Part shown: piece after piece, positions 54,440 through 59,463 of the stretch | Layout: each line of letters begins with the position of its first letter | Position numbering within the stretch: position 1 is the first letter of the stretch | NCBI GenBank assembly: GCA_964643885.1 | Contig: CAZXUI010000021.1 | Coordinates: 1-59,463 of the forward strand | Direction of reading: 5' to 3' | DNA length: 59,463 bases | From: CAADGL01 sp964643885 | GTDB lineage: Bacteria > Planctomycetota > Phycisphaerae > UBA1845 > Fen-1342 | The notes under the pieces: generated by a model | Told to the model about the DNA's origin: nothing | What the model saw: only the letters and a program-made list of their open reading frames with translations | Databases searched by the model: none | Program-made: the position numbers and the translations under genes

Positions 54440-54985
54440 ATGGCGCGCAACGTGCAGGCAGCCTGGGTTTGCGGCATCGAGTGGGAGCACAACGTCCCCG
54501 CCGCCAACGGCCGGGATATCGAACACTCGGTCACCATCCGCTATCGAGTCATGAGTGCCGACGGCTCGCTCTATCGCGAGGTCAGCAAGCGGCACATGTG
54601 CATTACAGACCAGATGCTGGACGTCTCCGGCATGGCCCAAATGCACGCGACCAGGCTCTGGGACTGGGTCCGACTCGACAAGATCCAGCTCAGCGGCTTC
54701 GACATCGGTGCCAAGGCCAGCGACACCAGCGCGACCCGGCCGCGGCCCGTCGCTGCGCAGCCGCCCGACCGGCAGTTTGCCTTCCCGCCGGCGCCGGGAC
54801 GCGTTCCGACGGCGCGCGAAATCCCGACACCCACCGATGGCAGTTCACGCTTCATCGCGGAAGAGGCGGCCGACGCAAGCGGCGGAATCGCGCAGCACTT
54901 CCCGCCGGCCGAGGGTCAGAAGCGGCCGACGGTCGATGCTGACGCTCCGGCCGTTCGGCCGGGTGGACCAACCGGCGGCGACTAG
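54440..54985 (+). CDS. Hypothetical protein with Pro-rich tail
   Basis: A 181-residue protein I do not recognise. Residues 1-95 look folded (AAWVCGIEWEHNV, HSVTIRYRVMSADGSLYREVSKRHMCITDQMLDVSG), with no signal peptide or membrane segment. Residues 95-181 are Pro/Ala-rich and probably disordered. GGAG stands seven bases before ATG 54440. It is divergent from the lipoprotein gene and alone in its orientation between 52 and 59 kb. The 298-base gap before it (54142-54439) shows no other feature. Confidence 0.6.
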   Translation: MARNVQAAWVCGIEWEHNVPAANGRDIEHSVTIRYRVMSADGSLYREVSKRHMCITDQMLDVSGMAQMHATRLWDWVRLDKIQLSGFDIGAKASDTSATRPRPVAAQPPDRQFAFPPAPGRVPTAREIPTPTDGSSRFIAEEAADASGGIAQHFPPAEGQKRPTVDADAPAVRPGGPTGGD

Positions 54986-54992
54986 ACGATCG

Positions 54993-55096
54993 AATCAGAA
55001 CCCGCTGAGCCAACCCCGGACGCCGCGCGTACCGGGCCGAGCGGCGGGCCGGTTGGCGACCAGTTGACCCCGTGCTTGGCGCACGGGGTTCTGATT
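54993..55096 (+). repeat. Composite palindromic element, copy C (long form)
   Basis: Arms AATCAGAA and TTCTGATT enclose an enlarged first arm and the standard second hairpin CCCCGTGC-TTGGC-GCACGGGG. The first arm (CCCGCTG ... GCGGCGGG) holds an extra hairpin CCCGG/CCGGG, and GCCAACC pairs with GGTTGGC. It lies eight bases after the stop of the preceding gene, between convergent genes. Confidence 0.85.
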
Positions 55097-55148
55097 GCGG
55101 GCGGGACGCCCGCGCTGCCCATGCGGGCGGGACGCCCGTGCTGCCCAC
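55097..55148 (+). repeat. Two tandem 26-base hairpin units (GCGGGCG-GGA-CGCCCG)
   Basis: Two copies of GCGGGCGGGACGCCCG followed by C or T and GCTGCCCA, each a hairpin with a GGA loop. They adjoin copy C directly. A related GCGGGCGGGACG also precedes copy B at 6660, so the two elements may travel together. Confidence 0.85.
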
Positions 55149-55173
55149 GTCGCGGGACGACTGACCAGGTGCA

Positions 55174-56106
55174 CTACGGCCGGCAGCCGTACGCGGTCAG
55201 CAGCCGCACCAGATCGGTAAAGTCGCAGTCCCCGTCGCCGTCCGTGTCGCCGATGCAGAACCCGCCGGTGCAGCCGTAGTCATTCAGCAGCGTCACCAGA
55301 TCGTCGAAATCCGTATCGCCGTCGTTGTCCAGGTCGCCGACGCAGTCGCGGCGGCAATCACAGCGGTCGCCGATCCCGTCTCCGTCGGAATCGCGCTGAT
55401 CCGGGTTCGGTGTGTAGGGACAGTTGTCCATGTCGTCGGGGATCCCGTCACTGTCCGTGTCGTCCGGGTCCGGCGGCATCGGCGGATCGCAGACGACGTC
55501 GCCGCAGACCGTCTCGACGAACGTCTGATCCACGTCCACGTGCCCATCCTTGGCGGTAAACGTGATCGTCTCCTGCGGCGGGCAGAACGGTAGAATGAAT
55601 ATCCACGTCCGGTGCACCCAGTTGCCGCCCATGCCCGGCACGCCGACGTCGTTCTGCCACACCGGTATCGCCCCCGGCGCGATATCGCACGACAGGTCGC
55701 TCAACACGCCGCCGGTCGAATGGCGGTGAAATGTGGCCTGAATCCAGATGCACTTGGCCAGCAGCGCATCGTCTTCGTTGAAGATCTCCTTGGTGATCGT
55801 CTCTCCCTCCGGCAGGCAGATGATCCCCCGCAGCCCCGCATAGAACGGGAACCACATTCCCGTCGTGCTCGCCGCCGGAATCCCGTGCGGATTGTTCAAC
55901 GGCTGGCAGCACTCGAGCGGATCCAGCATGTCCGTGTCGTACTCCCAGCACTGGAGCGTCGACCCGCCGAACCCACGAAACGGCGCCGGGTTGAGATCGT
56001 GGGCCCAGGCCGCGCTCGCCCCCAGCGCAGCAATCGCCAGGCCGATCTGAACGGCCATGCGGCTTCGATTCGATCGAAACATCAGCGCAGCTCCTGCTTT
56101 CGACAT
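55174..56106 (-). CDS. Secreted protein with thrombospondin type 3-like and dockerin-like C-terminus
   Basis: This 310-residue exported protein has a signal peptide (IGLAIAALGASAAWAHD). Its central domain of about 160 residues is Cys- and Trp-containing and not recognised. A thrombospondin type 3-like calcium segment follows (DTDSDGIPDDMDNCPYTPNPDQRDSDGDGIGD). It ends with two dockerin-like loops (GDLDNDGDTDFDDLVTLLNDYG and GDTDGDGDCDFTDLVRLLTAYG). AGGAGG lies seven bases before ATG 56106. The C-terminus probably anchors the protein to a partner at the cell surface; no cohesin was found in the window. Confidence 0.85.
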   Translation of the reverse strand: MSKAGAALMFRSNRSRMAVQIGLAIAALGASAAWAHDLNPAPFRGFGGSTLQCWEYDTDMLDPLECCQPLNNPHGIPAASTTGMWFPFYAGLRGIICLPEGETITKEIFNEDDALLAKCIWIQATFHRHSTGGVLSDLSCDIAPGAIPVWQNDVGVPGMGGNWVHRTWIFILPFCPPQETITFTAKDGHVDVDQTFVETVCGDVVCDPPMPPDPDDTDSDGIPDDMDNCPYTPNPDQRDSDGDGIGDRCDCRRDCVGDLDNDGDTDFDDLVTLLNDYGCTGGFCIGDTDGDGDCDFTDLVRLLTAYGCRP

Positions 56107-56226
56107 GACGCGTCCTCCTGAAGGTGTGTTTTCACTGCTCGTACCCCTTCCTGACCAGGGGTTCAGAAATGCCGCTCAGCGCTACTACGCGCCTCGCGTA
56201 CGAGCCGGCCCGAGTTGCAACCACTA

Positions 56227-56235
56227 ACTATATCA
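56227..56235 (-). promoter_or_regulatory. Extended -10 promoter before the dockerin-protein gene
   Basis: On the minus strand TGA immediately precedes TATAGT (56232-56227), an extended -10 box with 5 of 6 matches to TATAAT; only a poor -35 box (TCGAAC, 18 bases upstream) is present. The leader to ATG 56106 would be about 115 bases and contains a small CCCC/GGGG hairpin. Confidence 0.45.
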
Positions 56236-56322
56236 GACAACCTTCGAGAGTTCGACTTTAGTCCGCAAGAGCGACGCGGACGCGCGGGCTTCAGGGCGGA
56301 TTGAAAGCGGCGGCAGGGAGGC

Positions 56323-57303
56323 TCAGCGGCAACCGTACTCGCCCAGCAGACCGACCAGGTCGTCGAACGAGTACAGGTCGCCGTACCCGGCGAGCAGGAT
56401 CAGCAGGTCGTCGAAATCGACAACCCCGTCGCCATTCAGGTCGTACGCGCACTCGCTGCCCAGTGCCCAGAGCCCGATTACCGGACCCAGCACGAGCGGG
56501 CAGCCGTCGTTGAAGTACTCCGGGCAGCCGTTGAGCGATTCATACTGAAGCGGGCCCTGCGTGCCCGGCTGGCAGGGATCCGGCAGAGGGAATTCCGCAT
56601 CGCCTGTCCCCCACAGAGCCGGCTGCACGCCGGGCGTCCGATCGAGCATGCCATCGACGAGCGGGTCCGTCACGTACGTCCCCAGGACGATGCCGTAGAG
56701 CCCGCTCCCGTCGGAGGGCAGCCGCAGGTTCATGTCGAGCACGCTCGCCACACCGTCGAGATCGAGCGTGATCATCCCGCCGCCACCAGGCATGAACCCC
56801 AGATCGATCACCAGCCCGCCGCGATACAGGTCCGGCTCGTCGCAGACCGCGTCGTCGTCATAGAGCGCCACGGCCACGAAACCGTTGCGGTCGGGACCCG
56901 GCCAGTACCAGCTCAGAAACATCCGCTCGACGCGCTGGCCGAATCCGACCGCGAGCTGCATGTCGTTCAGCGTCGAGGGATTCGAGTATGCGTCGTGAAC
57001 AATCAGGTACGCCGCCCCGGGCTGGCCGCCGCACCCGTCGCTGGCGTCGAAGTTGTCGAAGGCCAGCCGGTTTGCGCCCCGCAGGTTCGCCGCCGGGTCC
57101 ACCGGCCGCCAAGGACCCGCGGACCCGGCGGAGGACCATTCGGCGACCCGCAATGCCACGGCCTCGCGCGTCATGCCGCTCCCGGGCGCAGCCGCCGCAA
57201 GCTCACCCTCCGACAGCGCGGCGGCCGGTGGCGCCATGCTCGCCAGTACGACCCGCACAATCCAGCGGCGCGCGTGGGACACTCTCACGACAGCGGCTCC
57301 CAT
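56323..57303 (-). CDS. Secreted protein with one intact and one degenerate dockerin-like repeat
   Basis: This 326-residue protein has an N-terminal Arg-flanked hydrophobic segment (IVRVVLASMAPPAAALS) that probably serves as signal peptide. The body looks like a beta-sandwich (FDNFDASDGCGGQPGAAYLIVHDAY; MFLSWYWPGPDRNGFVAVALYDDD). The C-terminus has one complete calcium loop (DLNGDGVVDFDDLLILLAGYG). In the second repeat the Asp-rich half is replaced by DLYS and only SFDDLVGLLGEYGC remains. No enzymatic motif is seen. It is the middle gene of three similar secreted-protein genes on the minus strand. Confidence 0.8.
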   Translation of the reverse strand: MGAAVVRVSHARRWIVRVVLASMAPPAAALSEGELAAAAPGSGMTREAVALRVAEWSSAGSAGPWRPVDPAANLRGANRLAFDNFDASDGCGGQPGAAYLIVHDAYSNPSTLNDMQLAVGFGQRVERMFLSWYWPGPDRNGFVAVALYDDDAVCDEPDLYRGGLVIDLGFMPGGGGMITLDLDGVASVLDMNLRLPSDGSGLYGIVLGTYVTDPLVDGMLDRTPGVQPALWGTGDAEFPLPDPCQPGTQGPLQYESLNGCPEYFNDGCPLVLGPVIGLWALGSECAYDLNGDGVVDFDDLLILLAGYGDLYSFDDLVGLLGEYGCR

Positions 57304-57357
57304 GAATCAGCCCTGTCGATTGGATGCAGTCGATGGCCGCCGGGTCACCGCGGCATC

Positions 57358-59013
57358 TCACCCGCCGCACCCATACGCCCCCAGCAGCCCGACCAGATCG
57401 GAGAAGTCCGTATCCCCGTCACCGTCGACATCTCCGGCACACGACCCGCCGCTGCACGCGTAGTCGCCCAGCAACACGACCAGGTCGTCGAAATCCGTGT
57501 CTCCGTCGCCGTCCAGATCGCCCAAGCACCCCGGCGGAATCCCCAGCGATCCGTCGGGATTGATGTTCTGCGCATAGATGTCGCTCTCGTCGTTCCGGGC
57601 ATCGCCCCATGCCAGCAGCGTCGTCCCGCCGGGCGTCCGCGCCGCCCACAGGCGCGACTTGCCGCTGACCACCGAGCACGCCTCGAACGGCGAAGGTGAC
57701 CAGACCGCGTCCCCCTTGTCGTCCAGCCGCGCCGCCAGCACCGTCCCGTCCGACGAGCTGAACGCCGCGACGATCACGCCGCCGCCGTAGGCCAGCGCCT
57801 GCACGAACGAGTTCTGCTGGGCCGACAGCGGCAGAATCTCGACCGCCTCGTCGCCCCACAGCCGCTGGCCCGCGGCCGAGAACCGCTGCGCATAGAGCCC
57901 CCACTGCGACTGCACCGTGTTCGTCTCCGTCCAGGCCAGGAAGATCTCGCCGCTGGCCGCGTCAAACGCGACCGACGGCGTGAGCTGATAACGCCCCGCC
58001 CGCAGCGAGCACGCCACGCCGTTGTGCGGAAACATCTCCGCGCCGCTGGCACTGGCCCGCTGAACGTACGCGTGCCGCGCCCCGCCCGTCTCATACCAGC
58101 CATACACCGCCCCGCCGGCGCCGTCCGACAGAAACCGCGGAAAATATCCGAACTGCACCGCCGACCCGTCGAAGACGACCACCGGGTCCATCACACCCGG
58201 CGTGGCAGGATTTCCATCCCACAGCGGCGACCCGCCGGCGTCGTACTTCTGCGTGTACAGGTGCCGCGCGTTGAAATAGACCCACAGCGCGATCACCGAC
58301 CCGTCGTCCGACGGCTGCAAGTCCGCCAGCAGGTAGCTTCCCGACGCCGGCGTCTCGACGATCCCGTCCGCGGCCCACTGCGCCGCTCCGCCCGCGTCCA
58401 GCCGCTGGTAGCGAATTCCGCTGCCCAGCGACCAGCCCACCACGTACTCCCCGTCGCTCGTCGCCGCCACACGCGGCGAGTTTCCGCCCGGCGTCACCGA
58501 CACCTGCACGCCGCTGCCGCCCCACAGCAGCGTCCCATCCGGCGCGACCAGGCTGGCCGTGATCTGCGACGCACCCGAGCGGTCGTCGCGAAACGCCGCC
58601 ACGGCGTTTCCGCCCGCGTCCACCGCCAGGCCGTAGTCCTGCGTCGAGCTGTAGCCGCGGTCCGCCACCAGCACGCCGTTGTGCGGCCACTGTTCATAGC
58701 CGTCCGCATCCAGCCGCTGGAGATAAACGTCGTAGCCGCCCGTGTTGTTGTCGAACCACGAGACGTAGCAGCCACCGTCGGCCGTCGCGACCACCTTCGG
58801 CTGCACCTGGCCACCGCTCCGGTCCGCCACGGCCAGATTCTGCCCCGCGTCGGATGACCACTGCCCGCTGGCCGTGCCGGCCAGCATCAGCCCGGCGACG
58901 CCAACCGCCAGTCCGCGTCGCCAATCGGCCAGCACGCCGCACCGCGAATCGGACGTCGCCAGGCCGGCCGGAACCTGAAGAACCCGCCCGATCGATTGGG
59001 TATTCGCACGCAT
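57358..59013 (-). CDS. Secreted beta-propeller-like protein with two dockerin-like loops
   Basis: A 551-residue exported protein. ATG 59013 is preceded by AGGAGG, and the signal peptide ends at LMLAGTASGQ near residue 51. The body consists of about eight repeats with the pattern W...DG.....Q..DA.G...W..NGV, typical of beta-propeller blades (YDVYLQRLDADGYEQWPHNGVLVA; IRYQRLDAGGAAQWAADGIV; YAQRFSAAGQRLWGDEAV). The C-terminus is a pair of calcium loops (GDLDGDGDTDFDDLVVLLGDYA and GDVDGDGDTDFSDLVGLLGAYG). It is probably a cell-surface binding protein; the ligand is unknown. Confidence 0.85.
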   Translation of the reverse strand: MRANTQSIGRVLQVPAGLATSDSRCGVLADWRRGLAVGVAGLMLAGTASGQWSSDAGQNLAVADRSGGQVQPKVVATADGGCYVSWFDNNTGGYDVYLQRLDADGYEQWPHNGVLVADRGYSSTQDYGLAVDAGGNAVAAFRDDRSGASQITASLVAPDGTLLWGGSGVQVSVTPGGNSPRVAATSDGEYVVGWSLGSGIRYQRLDAGGAAQWAADGIVETPASGSYLLADLQPSDDGSVIALWVYFNARHLYTQKYDAGGSPLWDGNPATPGVMDPVVVFDGSAVQFGYFPRFLSDGAGGAVYGWYETGGARHAYVQRASASGAEMFPHNGVACSLRAGRYQLTPSVAFDAASGEIFLAWTETNTVQSQWGLYAQRFSAAGQRLWGDEAVEILPLSAQQNSFVQALAYGGGVIVAAFSSSDGTVLAARLDDKGDAVWSPSPFEACSVVSGKSRLWAARTPGGTTLLAWGDARNDESDIYAQNINPDGSLGIPPGCLGDLDGDGDTDFDDLVVLLGDYACSGGSCAGDVDGDGDTDFSDLVGLLGAYGCGG

Positions 59014-59269
59014 CGCTTCCAAACCTCCTGTCCGCCGCAGCGGGCGCACTCGGTTTCGCCCCGCCCGTCGGCCGACTTCCGGCCAGTATAGCCCGTATCG
59101 CGTTCGCCCGTCGTGCTCGATTCGCGGCGGCCTTCAGCGACGCCGCCGGGTCGCATGGGGAAGCGCAGCTTGCTTGTGCGCGCCCGGTGCCATGGCCACG
59201 CGCAGCTCCCCCGTGCCCACACCGCCCCATGCTCGTGGCGGTTGAAACGACTGTCGGCGCGTAAATCCG

Positions 59270-59298
59270 TTGACTCCCACGCGCGGTCCGGATATATT
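59270..59298 (+). promoter_or_regulatory. Strong sigma-70-type promoter reading out of the window
   Basis: TTGACT (59270-59275), a 17-base spacer and TATATT (59293-59298) give 5 of 6 and 5 of 6 consensus matches, the best promoter in the window. Transcription should start near 59305 and run rightward. Confidence 0.65.
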
Positions 59299-59305
59299 GT
59301 GGCGT

Positions 59306-59463
59306 CAATTGATCAGGAACCCGGGGGCGTTTGCCGTGCGGGGCCGCTCATCTCATAATCTTGTGACGCTCGCTGGGCCGCTCGGCCGCTGGCCGCTGGC
59401 CGCTGGGCGGCGGAGCGGCTGAGGCTCTGGGCCTGCGCGCGTAACCTCTTTTCATGTAAAGAC
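59306..59463 (+). other. Structured leader or small RNA region downstream of the promoter
   Basis: No long frame starts here before the window ends. The stretch holds tandem GGCCGCT copies (59376-59407) and an inverted repeat GCCGCT ... AGCGGC, followed by CCTCTTTTC. It may be a structured 5' leader of a gene beyond the edge or a small RNA. Confidence 0.35.

Overview
The window is high-GC DNA that looks like a Planctomycetes chromosome, probably of the Phycisphaerae type. This is an inference. It rests on secreted proteins ending in duplicated dockerin-like calcium loops of the D-x-D-G-D form, a sigma-70 factor with a long helix-turn-helix N-terminus, many palindromic intergenic repeats and frequent GTG/TTG starts. 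No rRNA, tRNA, transposase or CRISPR array was seen.

Layout. 1-10.4 kb: a hairpin repeat array, an aldehyde dehydrogenase (minus), a repeat-rich 1.4-kb gap, an MltA-type lytic transglycosylase, a sigma-70 factor, a macro-domain protein coupled to a lipoprotein hydrolase (minus), and a secreted Arg/Ser-rich protein. 10.7-33.1 kb (plus): a surface-polysaccharide locus. It holds a WecB-type epimerase, a Wzx-like flippase, a Wzy-like polymerase, four glycosyltransferases, an AsnB amidotransferase, a Gfo/Idh/MocA oxidoreductase, a fused alcohol-dehydrogenase/Gfo-Idh 'bi-domain' oxidoreductase, an alpha/alpha-toroid protein, a formyltransferase, a heparinase II/III-family protein and a DUF2723 membrane protein. 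33.2-37.2 kb: tRNA-dihydrouridine synthase (minus), S66 LD-carboxypeptidase, a secreted Cys-rich protein and a Tat-exported sugar isomerase-like protein. 37.2-51.1 kb (minus): a tightly packed 12-gene operon resembling a nonulosonic-acid/sps pathway. It encodes an SpsF-type cytidylyltransferase, Gfo/Idh oxidoreductase, DegT aminotransferase, SDR epimerase, formyltransferase, NeuB/SpsE-type synthase, a second AsnB, two methyltransferases, a WbpG/PseA-type N-acetyl sugar amidotransferase, a small orphan protein and a three-domain protein (fatty-acyl-AMP ligase, acyl carrier domain, hexapeptide acyltransferase). 51.3-59.5 kb: DinB-like and YjbR-like proteins, a large lipoprotein, an orphan, and three secreted proteins with dockerin-like C-termini.

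How it may work together. The plus-strand locus appears to make, polymerise, export and tailor a repeating-unit polysaccharide. The minus-strand operon appears to make an activated acidic sugar that is formylated, amidated, methylated and acylated. I infer that the two loci feed one decorated surface glycan. Nine start/stop overlaps of four bases (GTGA or ATGA) show tight translational coupling.

Outside the genes the most striking signals are two kinds of repeat. One is a three-copy composite palindrome whose two hairpin loops are complementary to each other. The other is a set of hairpins with unrelated stem sequences but a common format: perfect stem, usually a three-base loop, perfect stem. 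Both occur only between genes. All functions are read from sequence motifs; nothing was searched or computed.
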